Of a DNA stretch of 64,000 nucleotides, positions 42,363 to 51,525 are shown in pieces. The number at the start of each line of letters is the position of its first letter. Within the stretch, counting starts at the first letter, position 1. The translations under genes were made by a program, and so were the position numbers. The notes under the pieces are model-generated. The model saw only the letters and a program-made list of their open reading frames with translations, did no database searches and was not told the origin of the DNA. Origin of the DNA: CAJQQY01 sp045104975 (GTDB taxonomy: Bacteria > Bacteroidota > Bacteroidia > Chitinophagales > Saprospiraceae); NCBI GenBank assembly GCA_045104975.1, contig JBGCCY010000097.1, positions 1 through 64,000 on the forward strand, read 5' to 3'.

Positions 42363-43277
42363 TTAATTTAAAAACGGTTCCAGATCTACTGTATAAATAA
42401 ATTGAGGAAGACCTAAGGTTTCAGACTCATGCGAAAAATAGAGATTTTTTTTATTACCAAAACAGATTGCTTCCATTTGAGTTTTTATTTCAATGTCTAG
42501 TTTTTTTGTTTTTCCCTCAAAGATTTTATTCTCCTCGAAGTCATACAACAGCCAAATAAAAGGATCAAATTTTTCTACTTGGTTGACTACTTCTTTATGA
42601 TACCCTAACAATGTAATTACATTGTTATCTTCGCTAATTGTTGCGCCTGTAATTAATCCATCAGCATTGAATTCTTGAAGCAAGTTGGCGGTATGACTTC
42701 CTACGTTTTTAGAAAGAGAATAGAGTTTGGTTTTTTGATCTAAATGATTTTTGGAAAAAAGGAATAGCTCATTTTCAAAACTAATAATTGCTTCACAGTC
42801 AAAATTATGAACTTCAGTTGGGGAAAAAATTTCTTGATCAGGGTATTCAAATTCGATGATTTCAGCAGCCACAGAATCTTGAATTTCCAAATCGTTTTTT
42901 GAGATTTTATAAATTTTTAAATCAGTTCTTTGCCCTAAATTATTTCCCGAATCAGAGACATAAATATATTCATCATCTTGAGCCATATCTTCCCAGTCGA
43001 AGTTAATAGCATTGTAAATTTTGATGTTTCTATTGACCTTTTTTTCTGTTAAATTTATTTCAAAAATTCTTGCTCCTTGCCCTCCGTCGTTGTGTGCAAA
43101 TACACTCATATCATTTCGGAAAACCATCCCCGAAATTTCATTTAAGGAAGTAGGAACTTCAACTAATTGAAGTTGATTAAATTCAAGAAGGGCTGGAAGT
43201 GTTTTATCATTTCTACAAGAAAAAAAAATGATAAAAATGAAGATGGTAAAAAGTGCTTTTTTTGAAATAAAATTCAA
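42363..43277 (-). CDS. Lipoprotein with beta-propeller-like repeats, function unknown
   Basis: A 304-residue protein with a lipoprotein signal ending FIIFFSC. The mature part has recurring strand pairs of the kind seen in propellers (NEISGMVFRNDMSVFAHNDGGQGARIFEIN; DEYIYVSDSGNNLGQRTDLKIYKI; NELFLFSKNHLDQKTKLYSLS; FGNKKNLYFSHESETLG). It resembles Bacteroidota lipoproteins annotated as hypothetical or esterase-like. The neighbouring CotH gene lies 29 bases upstream on the same strand, so they are probably co-transcribed. Function is not known. Confidence 0.6.
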   Translation of the reverse strand: MNFISKKALFTIFIFIIFFSCRNDKTLPALLEFNQLQLVEVPTSLNEISGMVFRNDMSVFAHNDGGQGARIFEINLTEKKVNRNIKIYNAINFDWEDMAQDDEYIYVSDSGNNLGQRTDLKIYKISKNDLEIQDSVAAEIIEFEYPDQEIFSPTEVHNFDCEAIISFENELFLFSKNHLDQKTKLYSLSKNVGSHTANLLQEFNADGLITGATISEDNNVITLLGYHKEVVNQVEKFDPFIWLLYDFEENKIFEGKTKKLDIEIKTQMEAICFGNKKNLYFSHESETLGLPQFIYTVDLEPFLN

Positions 43278-43306
43278 CAGGAATGATTATTTAAAATTTT
43301 AAAAAA

Positions 43307-45751
43307 TTAATGTATCAATTTTATAGATTGGATATGATCTTCAGTTTGTAAAGATATAATATAAATTCCTTTATGTAAATTTCCGAATTTCAATTGAGTA
43401 GATTGCGTTCCTGCATTTCTGATTTCCTTAGGGAAAGCTTGAATTAGTCTTCCCAAATTATCATAAAGATGAATTTCTACTGTAGATATTTTTTCCAAAG
43501 AGAATTCAAGTTCAAGATTGTTTTGAAACGGATTAGGGAAAGCTGTCAAATTAAGCCCTTCATATTCAGCTTCAAAGTAGGCAGTAATCTCGTCATCTTT
43601 TTCAAAATTATAACTGATCGTTTCGCTTGGATTTTGATCTAAGATGGTATGAATGGATTCCCATTTCTTAAATGTAAAACCATTGTTAGGGATGACAGTT
43701 AAGGTAACAGGAGCACCATTGTAATAATGTCCTTTCCAAGGCAAATCTTCAGGTGTGATGGTACTTATTTTTACTAATCCAGCACCTTCAGGATAAGTAT
43801 TGATTTGGAGTTCCACAGTGTTTTCTAATTCAAAATATTGGCGAATAAATTCTCGTTGATATTCGGGACGTTCTTCAATAAAAGTAAACAACCCAGGAAT
43901 CCGTTCCTCTTGCCAAACATCATAACCAGGCCAAGTCCATTGTGCAAAATGTCGCTTCATTTCTTCATCAATTTCAGCGATGGTATTTTCTGTTTCTTTT
44001 GCAAAATTTTCTGGTGTAAAAATAGTATTCATCAAATCTGCATAACGATTGATGAAGTAATTGCGATAGTTTGTATTTTCAAAAAAGGCTTTAATGATAT
44101 TGATAAATTTATTGCTATCAGGGTTTTCTAACCGCCAATTAAAGTTATCATATTGTGCTACAGTCCAACCATATCTTCCCATCCCCACATCCATATCAAA
44201 CAGGATATAGCGCCACTTGCCTCCTTCTTTTTTTGGTTGCCAATATTTAATATTGTTGTTGGGGAAATCAGTATTGTTCACATAAGTTTGGACAATGAAA
44301 TAATCTGCTAAATTGTTGATGTCAAAATATGATTCAGCAATTTCAAAATTAGATGGAATGCTTAAATCATTGTTGACTAAAAAATCATAGTTCTCTAAAT
44401 ATTCCTCTTTTGAACCTTCGATGGTTACTAAATCTTCTTCCAATAAATCAAAGCTATCTTTCTCCATTCCATAATTTTCATTGAGATAATATTGATCAAT
44501 TTTTTCCCTCAAATTCATTACTCCCCAATAAGTTCCATTGATATAAAGAACGATAGGTTGGTGAGCCAGAGCATCCAAATCCAATTTTTCATTAATAAAA
44601 TATCGATGCAAATAAGCATCCCGAAAATGAGTATAATTAAAATCGCCACTCGCATTTCGAATCACCAGCCTTCTGAAGTTATTGATGTTTTTATTTTCAA
44701 AAAAAGAATAACTCATTCCTTCTGATTCAAAATTTTTATCAGTCAGTAATCGCAATGCTTTTGCTGGTTTACTTCTGGCCGCTTTCCCGCCATGGATTTT
44801 TGTTCCAACATCAAATTTGGCTACTAAATTTTGGTCTTTAAAATATTCTAAGTGCACAGGGATCTCGATATCCTTCCAAAAGTTAGCTCCAAAATGAGGA
44901 TAAACTGGATCACCATTTGGTCCTAAAATGAAGATGCCATTTTCCCATTCCCAAAAATTATCTGGCTCACTTGTTAACGTTAAAATTGGTAACGTGTGCA
45001 TCGTGTTACAAAAAAAAGTTTGAGTGCTTGGCGCAGAAGGATAGAGGTTGTTAGCAAAAGTAACAGCTCTGATGGAAGTGGTCGTATCTATTTGAAATGG
45101 GGAAGAATACAAGGATGAATTTTCATCAGGAATACTTCCATCACGTGTAAATCTAATTGTGCAATCAGGCTCCTCACAAGTCAACTCTATCGTAGAATTG
45201 ACTGCATTAAAGTATTGTTGTGTCTGAAATTGAGGAGATTTTGCAAAATCATAATTCGAATTATTATCATTTGAAAACTCAGGAGTGGGAGTTGCAAAAA
45301 ATAGAAAATTACCAGTTCCGTCGGGAATTCTTCCGTAGGAATGATCTTCTACAAGTGAAGGAATTTCGATTCGATTAAGTTCGATTCCAGCGGCATCGGA
45401 AAGAATTAAAGTCTCTCCAGAGTTGGATAATTTAAAATTGGTATGACAATAAGTTTGAATTAAATCATTGTTAGAAGCGAAAACTAAAAGGTAAGATTGT
45501 GCAGGAATTACTTTATTGGGGAAGACCCATTTTTGAGGATTGTCTTCTTTGTCAGATAAAAAATATCCTGCTAGATTTATATCTGTAGATGTATTGTTAT
45601 ATAATTCTATCCAGTCAGAAGTCTCTCCAAATTCATCTTCAATGATCGAAGTGTTTTTTGAGCAGACTTCGTTAATCACTAATTGAGCATTAGTGGAAAT
45701 AACCAAAAATAGAAGTATATAAGTCAATGATAATTTTCCAAATATTTTCAT
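43307..45751 (-). CDS. Secreted CotH-kinase family protein with lamin-tail domain and T9SS type A signal
   Basis: An 814-residue exported protein with a signal peptide (IYILLFLVISTNA region, cut before QLVI). The order is: lamin-tail domain (LVINEVCSKNTSIIEDEFGETSDWIELYN); a chitobiase-like FN3 module with TIRFTRDGSIPDENSS; a CotH domain at about 270-510 with KIHGGKAARSKPAKALRL, RNASGDFNYTHFRDAYL, YWGVMNLREKID and WRYILFDMDVGMGRYGW; an InlB_B_2-like module; and a C-terminal type A sorting domain ending KGIYIISLQTEDHIQS. CotH proteins can phosphorylate secreted proteins. It is probably delivered to the cell surface by T9SS. Confidence 0.85.
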   Translation of the reverse strand: MKIFGKLSLTYILLFLVISTNAQLVINEVCSKNTSIIEDEFGETSDWIELYNNTSTDINLAGYFLSDKEDNPQKWVFPNKVIPAQSYLLVFASNNDLIQTYCHTNFKLSNSGETLILSDAAGIELNRIEIPSLVEDHSYGRIPDGTGNFLFFATPTPEFSNDNNSNYDFAKSPQFQTQQYFNAVNSTIELTCEEPDCTIRFTRDGSIPDENSSLYSSPFQIDTTTSIRAVTFANNLYPSAPSTQTFFCNTMHTLPILTLTSEPDNFWEWENGIFILGPNGDPVYPHFGANFWKDIEIPVHLEYFKDQNLVAKFDVGTKIHGGKAARSKPAKALRLLTDKNFESEGMSYSFFENKNINNFRRLVIRNASGDFNYTHFRDAYLHRYFINEKLDLDALAHQPIVLYINGTYWGVMNLREKIDQYYLNENYGMEKDSFDLLEEDLVTIEGSKEEYLENYDFLVNNDLSIPSNFEIAESYFDINNLADYFIVQTYVNNTDFPNNNIKYWQPKKEGGKWRYILFDMDVGMGRYGWTVAQYDNFNWRLENPDSNKFINIIKAFFENTNYRNYFINRYADLMNTIFTPENFAKETENTIAEIDEEMKRHFAQWTWPGYDVWQEERIPGLFTFIEERPEYQREFIRQYFELENTVELQINTYPEGAGLVKISTITPEDLPWKGHYYNGAPVTLTVIPNNGFTFKKWESIHTILDQNPSETISYNFEKDDEITAYFEAEYEGLNLTAFPNPFQNNLELEFSLEKISTVEIHLYDNLGRLIQAFPKEIRNAGTQSTQLKFGNLHKGIYIISLQTEDHIQSIKLIH

Positions 45752-45847
45752 TCTGTATCTTTAAAATTTAGATACAAGATAAGTGTTTTGGGCATAGAAA
45801 TATGTTGGCTAAAGAACAAAAAGTTAATAGACTTTATTTAAAGGAAA

Positions 45848-45882
45848 AAGTGGTGTTAGGACTATAAGTCCTATCACCACTT
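45848..45882 (-). terminator. Terminator after the fatty acid hydroxylase gene
   Basis: A 16-base stem with one mismatch (45848-45863 with 45867-45882) and a 3-base loop. On the minus strand it is followed by a T-run. Confidence 0.85.
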
Positions 45883-45905
45883 ATTTATATTAAATAGAAT
45901 AATCT

Positions 45906-46787
45906 CTAATCTTCTGACTTAAATCCATGCAAATTCTGATGAACAAAGTCTTTGGGGAATTTCTCCATTCCAGGGAATCCTAATTTGATCGTTCCACTAT
46001 CTTCAGGCACATAACTTGTCCCAAAAATATAGTCCCAAACACTAAGTGAAATACCAAAATTAACTCCATTGCGTCGGTCTTTTGGCAGGTCGTATGAGTG
46101 ATGCCAAAGGTGCATGACTGGATTGTTGAAGATATATTTCAATGGGCCATAAGTCAATTTAATATTCGCATGATTCAAGTGTCCAATAGCGATAGAAAGA
46201 TAATAAACGATGAATGCACTTGCCGGTTCAAATCCAAAAAACAGCATGACTACAATATATTTCATGGGGGTGTAAAATATGTTCTCCATCCAATGATATC
46301 GAAGATGTGCGGCAAATCCCATCTCTTCTACAGAGTGATGAACCTTGTGAAAACGCCATAAAAATTCATATTTATGTAACTGAACATGAGTAAACCATTG
46401 GATAAAATCAGTCACCACGAAAAAGACCAGCAATTGAATCCATAATGCATATCCACTCATATTGAAAATGGCAAAATCTTTAAATTCACCGCCTAGAACA
46501 TTCAAAAAAAATTGAGAGGTTACATTTGAAAACGCCATAAAAATGATCAATTTGAAAATGTAAAAATTGAAAAACATATAAAATGTATCCAACCAAAAAT
46601 CCTTTCGAAAGACTGATTGATTTTTTCTCCATGGAAAGAATACTTCCAATGCCCAAACAAAAAGCGATAAAGCAATCAACCAATAAAAATAATTGACATA
46701 CCATGGAGAGACTTGGAAAGTAATTTCATTCCACATGTAGCCTCCAAAATCTTTATAAGATTGAATGAATAAATCTAGGTAACTCAT
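45906..46787 (-). CDS. Sterol desaturase/fatty acid hydroxylase family protein
   Basis: The 293-residue membrane protein has the histidine clusters of the FA_hydroxylase superfamily, which hold a di-iron centre: HVQLH near residue 132, HKVHHSVEE near 146, HLWHHSYD near 227, plus GHLNHANIK near 203. Several helices surround them. Family members hydroxylate or desaturate fatty acids, sterols, carotenoids or hopanoid-like lipids with O2. The substrate cannot be named; carotenoid or sphingolipid-type lipids are candidates in this phylum. It has its own terminator and no lipid-synthesis neighbours. Confidence 0.85.
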   Translation of the reverse strand: MSYLDLFIQSYKDFGGYMWNEITFQVSPWYVNYFYWLIALSLFVWALEVFFPWRKNQSVFRKDFWLDTFYMFFNFYIFKLIIFMAFSNVTSQFFLNVLGGEFKDFAIFNMSGYALWIQLLVFFVVTDFIQWFTHVQLHKYEFLWRFHKVHHSVEEMGFAAHLRYHWMENIFYTPMKYIVVMLFFGFEPASAFIVYYLSIAIGHLNHANIKLTYGPLKYIFNNPVMHLWHHSYDLPKDRRNGVNFGISLSVWDYIFGTSYVPEDSGTIKLGFPGMEKFPKDFVHQNLHGFKSED

Positions 46788-46889
46788 GTTTTATTTTTTT
46801 GTAAAAGTAACTGATTTTTTGGAGATGGAAAGTGATGAAAATCACATTAGCTTAAACATTGTAAAAACCAAAATGTTGGGATTTGAAAC

Positions 46890-46925
46890 AAAAAAAGCCT
46901 TGCAACCATAAATTTTGCAAGGCTT
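46890..46925 (-). terminator. Terminator after the GldN gene
   Basis: An 11-base stem (46895-46905 with 46915-46925) with a run of T on the minus strand (A on the plus strand, 46889-46896). Confidence 0.85.
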
Positions 46926-46956
46926 CCTGAAAGTAAAATGGATTTGGAAATCCAAC

Positions 46957-48018
46957 TTACTGAGAACTCATAATATAATAAAGTGCTCGTCGGAATCTTA
47001 AATTTCCTTTTTCATCTTTGACATCTTTTAATGGTCCAATGGATATTACTTTACTCGCTAAAGTATTAGTTGATTTGTCAAAATACCAATGTTGTAAAAC
47101 TCTCATAAAATCGAAATCTTTAAAATTTAATTTTGAGTTTTTAACGATGGAAGTTTCTTCTGTAAATGTCTCAGGATCGAATGTAATAATTGTATCCTTG
47201 GTAGCTGACAATAAGTTATTAACCTCCTCTTTGTCAATTGGTTCAGCACAATAGGGATACCAACCATCATTTTCCAATACTCTAATTTTTCCTTTTTTTG
47301 GATCTTTGTACACAAGATTTTTTAATGTCTTATTCGTTCGTCCTTTGACCTTTTTGACCTTGTCGAATGAAAGAGTCGAAAGTGTTTCTTTTGCCCAAAT
47401 GACTCCTCGATCATTGTAATCATAATCTTTTTTGGAGTCTTGAATCATTTCTACCCAGAACAAAGCTGTGCGAGTAGTGGAACCATCTTCTCGCTCATCA
47501 ATTAGAATTGGAGCGATAGCTCGGACCGTTGAACCAAGGCTTTCTTTTTCGTTATCATAGTACCACCATTGTCGAACTTGGAAAGCTTTAATTTGAAATT
47601 TTGGATCAGTATGAACGACTACCAGAGATTCTTTATTTGTGATTGGGTCAAGGACTTTGGTGGTGTCTTTTGAAACTGTTCCAATGGCATTTTGAATTTG
47701 AGAAATCGTCATGGGTTTTCCTTTTAGGGAAAAAACTTTTCGTCGATTTTCTAAAATTTCGTTGATAATAAAATTAGTAAAATACGTTTCTGTGCCAAAT
47801 TCACAAGTTGCAAATGGATCTAGTTTGATCGTTCGAGTTTCCTCTTGCATTTTATTAGCAGGTTCAAAATTGAGTCGATCATAGTCTTCCAAATAATAAG
47901 TGAATTCTGTTTCACCCACCCAACTAATTGCCTTGTTTTTATGGTAAAAAGGTTTTTGGGAATATATTGTTATAAAACTGGAAAATAGAAAAGTGAAAAG
48001 CAGCAGAAATTTTTTCAT
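46957..48018 (-). CDS. gldN: GldN/PorN-like type IX secretion ring protein
   Basis: The 353-residue protein has a signal peptide (FLLLFTFLFSSFITIYSQ, cut before KPF) and matches GldN/PorN over its length. Typical segments are QVRQWWYYDNEKESLGSTVRAIAPI near 165-190, TALFWVEMIQDSKKDYDYNDRGV near 200, and near the end a repeat-like LQHWYFDKSTNTLASKVISIGPL and RFRRALYYIMSS. GldN joins GldK in a periplasmic ring required for T9SS and gliding. The usual partners GldK, GldL and GldM are not next to it, so this is a lone copy, possibly a paralogue. The two halves look like internal duplicates. Confidence 0.82.
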   Translation of the reverse strand: MKKFLLLFTFLFSSFITIYSQKPFYHKNKAISWVGETEFTYYLEDYDRLNFEPANKMQEETRTIKLDPFATCEFGTETYFTNFIINEILENRRKVFSLKGKPMTISQIQNAIGTVSKDTTKVLDPITNKESLVVVHTDPKFQIKAFQVRQWWYYDNEKESLGSTVRAIAPILIDEREDGSTTRTALFWVEMIQDSKKDYDYNDRGVIWAKETLSTLSFDKVKKVKGRTNKTLKNLVYKDPKKGKIRVLENDGWYPYCAEPIDKEEVNNLLSATKDTIITFDPETFTEETSIVKNSKLNFKDFDFMRVLQHWYFDKSTNTLASKVISIGPLKDVKDEKGNLRFRRALYYIMSSQ

Positions 48019-48048
48019 ATTTAATTTTTCAGGTTCTTAGATAATTCA

Positions 48049-49791
48049 CTAAGAACGATTTTTCAAAATTATTGACTCATAAGGTTCTAATTCAATCTGT
48101 TGTTTTTTAACCAAAAAGGAAGTCTTTTTATTGCTCAAATTACAAGCTGCCATGAATCGTTTTCCACCTTGATTAAAAGAAATCAGATACTTATCATTCG
48201 TCAAATTTTGTACCTCTTTTACTTCACTATTTTGGAGTTGATAAATTAACTCAAATTCGGCCCATTGTTCTGTCGTATATTCGGCTGCTAAATCGGAAGT
48301 AAACACTAAGTTTCCACATAATCTGTTGATTATCAGTAAGGTATATTGTTGAGTAGGAGTTAATTTGTTATTCTCGTTTCTCAAAATAAATACATCTGGA
48401 TCATTATGGAAAACACGATTATTCAGTTGCCATCGACCCAAAGTAGACCGTAAAGACAGCAAAGTAGATACCCGTTCTCGATTGCCATTGAAGCGTTGTA
48501 AGCGGTCTTCCCATTGCAAATGTACATCTGCACCAATGCGGCAAAAGTCTACTTTCCCAAAAGCACTTCCTAAGGGAACACCACAACCTAAAATCATTTT
48601 ATCCCCAGCTTGAATTTTTAAAAACTCCATCGCATCATGCATGATTTGTCCACGTGTTTTATTCTTAGTGGGAAGAATACAAACTGCATAAAGGAAGTCT
48701 AATTTGAGAAAATCGAAACCCCATTTTTTAGTAAAAAATCCGATGACTTGGATCAAATAATCTTGTACTTCTTTTTGGTAAAAATCTAACACATAAAAAT
48801 TCCCGCCCCAAAATTTAATGTCACCAGCAACAAAAGGATTTCCATTTTTACCATTGACTAACCAATGTTTTTTTTGTTTAAAAATTTCAGATTTTGCATC
48901 GCAAATAAATGGAGCCAACCAAATTCCAGCTTTGTAATTAGCTTGTTTTATTTTTTGAGCGACGTGCGCCATACCATTTGGAAAGGACGGTTTGATACTC
49001 AACCAATCACCGACTTGAGTTTGATAACCATCATCAATTTGAATGTAATCAAGTGGCGTATTTTTTTCAGAAAATGCATTTAGATTTTTTAAAATAATCT
49101 CTTCCGAAATATCTGTATAGTAGTTATACCAACTCGTCCAACCTGTACTGGGTTGTGCTCGAAGCAGAGGTAAATCCATTTCATTTTTCCATTGATCAAA
49201 AACAGGTTGCTCTTTTCCTTGACCAACGAATAAATCCAAAATAGGGAAGGAGTGACTCAATTCTAAACCGCTGCAATCTTTCTCTACAATGAGTTGCTGT
49301 GCATTTTCGTCATGAATAAAATAAGTGAATGCTGCATTCTCTTTGAGAGAACCTAGGAATGTGAAATTATTGCCTGCCTGCCGGTTAGGTAGGTTATTTT
49401 TGATGTAAGTATATGTCCAAGAATGGAGGATGTTTTTGCCTCTAGGAATTTCTTTGATATGCTCATCGCCAAAATATTGACGATTTTTTGCCCAGAATTT
49501 AAGTGTTGGAATTTTTTCTCCAAATTGATATTCTCGACTTTCTGACCAAGATTGATATCCATTGCAAAAAATACGAGGATCCTCATTTGATAAATAAGCA
49601 TGATTAAAAACTAAGGATAATTTTTTGATTTGGATGGTCTGCTTGGGATGGATGGCGAGGTGGTAAGTCTGATAATTCCCTTGGTCGATTTGCTTAAAGT
49701 CAACGTACAACTCATCGAAAAAAGTCATTTTGTTAAATGGAAATTCTACCGTTTGGTCGTCGTATTGAAGTATGGCTTTTGCGAATTGCAT
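48049..49791 (-). CDS. Alpha-galactosidase, GH36-type (clan GH-D)
   Basis: A 580-residue enzyme without a signal peptide. The GH-D barrel motifs are present: TGWTSWYNYYTDISEE near 217, DYIQIDDGYQ near 250, KAGIWLAPF near 290, the nucleophile segment DFLKLDFLYA near 360 (Asp in KLD), and CRIGADVHLQWE near 415, which supplies the acid/base Asp. The C-terminal beta domain ends with the usual LEPYESIIL. It probably releases terminal alpha-galactose from oligosaccharides such as raffinose-type sugars in the cytosol. There is no transporter or regulator beside it. The GldN gene is 30 bases downstream, so they may share a transcript. Confidence 0.87.
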   Translation of the reverse strand: MQFAKAILQYDDQTVEFPFNKMTFFDELYVDFKQIDQGNYQTYHLAIHPKQTIQIKKLSLVFNHAYLSNEDPRIFCNGYQSWSESREYQFGEKIPTLKFWAKNRQYFGDEHIKEIPRGKNILHSWTYTYIKNNLPNRQAGNNFTFLGSLKENAAFTYFIHDENAQQLIVEKDCSGLELSHSFPILDLFVGQGKEQPVFDQWKNEMDLPLLRAQPSTGWTSWYNYYTDISEEIILKNLNAFSEKNTPLDYIQIDDGYQTQVGDWLSIKPSFPNGMAHVAQKIKQANYKAGIWLAPFICDAKSEIFKQKKHWLVNGKNGNPFVAGDIKFWGGNFYVLDFYQKEVQDYLIQVIGFFTKKWGFDFLKLDFLYAVCILPTKNKTRGQIMHDAMEFLKIQAGDKMILGCGVPLGSAFGKVDFCRIGADVHLQWEDRLQRFNGNRERVSTLLSLRSTLGRWQLNNRVFHNDPDVFILRNENNKLTPTQQYTLLIINRLCGNLVFTSDLAAEYTTEQWAEFELIYQLQNSEVKEVQNLTNDKYLISFNQGGKRFMAACNLSNKKTSFLVKKQQIELEPYESIILKNRS

Positions 49792-49796
49792 GATAT

Positions 49797-49859
49797 CAGT
49801 TTTTCAGTAGGCAGTTTTCAGTAAACACTTGGCAACTGCATACTGCCTACTGAAAACTG
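49797..49859. repeat. Inverted repeat of the CAGTAGGCAGTTTTCAGT family
   Basis: Left arm near 49797-49815 and right arm 49842-49859 are inverted copies of about 18 bases that differ by one T. The left side contains a second, partial direct copy (GCAGTTTTCAGT at 49811-49822). It lies in the 75-base gap between the alpha-galactosidase start and the DUF922 stop. Confidence 0.7.
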
Positions 49860-49866
49860 TCTCCTG

Positions 49867-50451
49867 TTAGTCTACTACATTTAAAGTTGCTGCAATTTTA
49901 TCATATTTTTTCAAACGTAATAACTCTTTGGTAATAAATTTATTCCATTTGATTTGATATTCTTTCTTTTGAGAATGGTGAGTTTCTTCATCGTAGCGTT
50001 CTTGTTCTTTGGTGTATTCCTCAAAGTTTTCATTGAACATTTTCCCCACTTCATTGCTAAAAGAATCATATTTGTATGATTTTTTAGCTTCTAGTTTTTT
50101 AATTAATTTTCTTCGATATACTTCGCAAAGGTCAAAATGCTTTCTTTCGTGGTCTAATAAATGATCTGTTTTTTCCCCAGATTTCACCCAACTTTTATTT
50201 TTTTCAAAATATCCAAAAACTCCCATATCGACTTTTCCGTCTTTTTGACCAATCACTTCAAGGGAAATTCCTAGCATGGTATAAGCATCTAACGAACTCG
50301 TATTATTTGCTCGGCCTTTAAAATCATTCCATTCAATTTGTTTATTTTCTTCCCAAGCAATCCGGTTGGAATTGTTGGCTTCTACTGGTAAATTTTCCGA
50401 AGAAGAAAAAAGTAAAATGGAAATAGTAATAAAATATTTGAAATATAGCAT
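49867..50451 (-). CDS. Exported DUF922 family putative metalloprotease
   Basis: A 194-residue protein with a short export signal (ITISILLFSSSENLPVEA). The core has EENKQIEWNDFKGRANN, VFGYFEKNKSWVKSG and the zinc-like motif LLDHERKHFDLCEVYRR, where His101, Glu102 and His105 form HExxH. DUF922 proteins are predicted secreted zinc-dependent peptidases with this motif. No substrate is known. It is followed by a palindrome and the alpha-galactosidase gene. Confidence 0.78.
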   Translation of the reverse strand: MLYFKYFITISILLFSSSENLPVEANNSNRIAWEENKQIEWNDFKGRANNTSSLDAYTMLGISLEVIGQKDGKVDMGVFGYFEKNKSWVKSGEKTDHLLDHERKHFDLCEVYRRKLIKKLEAKKSYKYDSFSNEVGKMFNENFEEYTKEQERYDEETHHSQKKEYQIKWNKFITKELLRLKKYDKIAATLNVVD

Positions 50452-50587
50452 GTTTGGTATTTTTTCCTAAAAATAGAAAAGTTGAATGGTTTATTGAACC
50501 AATTGAGGTATTTAAGAAAGATTTAAGATTATTAGTTTCAAACTCATATGGTTTCAGTAATATTCAATGAGACTATTAAGGATCATT

Positions 50588-50899
50588 TTATTTTTTAATC
50601 TCTATGTGTTTAGGGACTCGCCTCCTTGAGATAAAACCAGGACTATGTCCCCAATCGAAATCTTTTTTGTAATTTGATTTGATATTTGGTCGACCACTAT
50701 CTGCTCCATAAAATTCTTCTTGAAGAAAGTCTTCTTCATCTTTTGTTAGTTCTCGGACCGTTCCGTCAGCTTCAACTGAAACATATTCAGTTCCTACTTC
50801 TTTTGGTCTGAGCGGTCTTAAATATTTCAAATAAATATATAAGAATCCTACTCCAATTAAAGCTAAGATGAAAAGTAATAGGTATAAAGCAATTTTCAT
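50588..50899 (-). CDS. Small single-pass membrane protein, function unknown
   Basis: A 103-residue protein with one membrane helix at residues 4-25 (ALYLLLFILALIGVGFLYIYL) and a charged cytosolic tail (LRPLRPKEVGTEYVSVEADGTVREL and DEEDFLQEEFYGADSGRPNI). Similar short tails occur in uncharacterised Bacteroidota proteins. The TsaC gene lies 29 bases upstream on the same strand. No function can be assigned. Confidence 0.6.
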   Translation of the reverse strand: MKIALYLLLFILALIGVGFLYIYLKYLRPLRPKEVGTEYVSVEADGTVRELTKDEEDFLQEEFYGADSGRPNIKSNYKKDFDWGHSPGFISRRRVPKHIEIKK

Positions 50900-50928
50900 T
50901 AGAATAATTTGCAGGTATTAAAAAAAAA

Positions 50929-51525
50929 TTACTCCCGCAAAAAAATCAATTCCTCCTTTTCCGAAAATTTAGCAATTACTGAAGGTTGACTCAACTTCTT
51001 TTCCCCTTGTTTCCATTTAACAACATAATCCACACCAGTAATTACATCAGAACTAATTCCTCCAAAATTCGCAGGAAATGGTTTATCATTAATATTCGCA
51101 GAAGATGCGATTAATGGTTTTCCAAATTGTCCAATCAACTCTTTGCAAAAAGAATCCTGCACCACTCGAATGGCCACACTACCATTCCTATCATGAGAAA
51201 TAGCAGGTAAGTTTTTAGCACGATCATAAATCATCGTAAGTGGCTGCAGATGATGTATTAGTAAAGTTTCGATTCTAGGATGTACATGCTCGACATAATT
51301 TTTGAGCATTTCGATGGAGTTGACTAGAATGACAAAAGGATTGTCGTAAGGTCTTTTTTTAAGGTCAAAAATTCGTTGGACAGCGTCTTCATTAGTAGCG
51401 TCACAACCAATTCCCCAAATCGTATCAGTTGGATAAAGGATCAATCCACTATTTTCTAAAGTTGTAGTAATAGTTTCCAGATTGTCTTTTCCAAACATTA
51501 ATTGTTGTAGGTCAGTTTGCATCAT
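50929..51525 (-). CDS. tsaC: L-threonylcarbamoyladenylate synthase (TsaC/Sua5/YrdC type)
   Basis: A 198-residue cytosolic enzyme that makes threonylcarbamoyl-AMP for the t6A37 modification of ANN-decoding tRNAs. The motifs are present: LILYPTDTIWGIGCDATN near 28-45, FDLKKRPYDNPFVILV near 54-69, GSVAIRVVQDSFC near 125, GKPLIASSANINDKP near 145, and QPSVIAKFSEKEEL near the end. It is the short form without a Sua5 C-terminal domain. Two Met codons begin the frame and either could be the start. A 511-base gap follows on the upstream side. Confidence 0.85.
   Translation of the reverse strand: MMQTDLQQLMFGKDNLETITTTLENSGLILYPTDTIWGIGCDATNEDAVQRIFDLKKRPYDNPFVILVNSIEMLKNYVEHVHPRIETLLIHHLQPLTMIYDRAKNLPAISHDRNGSVAIRVVQDSFCKELIGQFGKPLIASSANINDKPFPANFGGISSDVITGVDYVVKWKQGEKKLSQPSVIAKFSEKEELIFLRE

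Noticed and set aside
49867..50451. Calling the DUF922 protein a proven protease
   Set aside because: Only the HExxH motif supports this; no known substrate or close characterised relative can be named.
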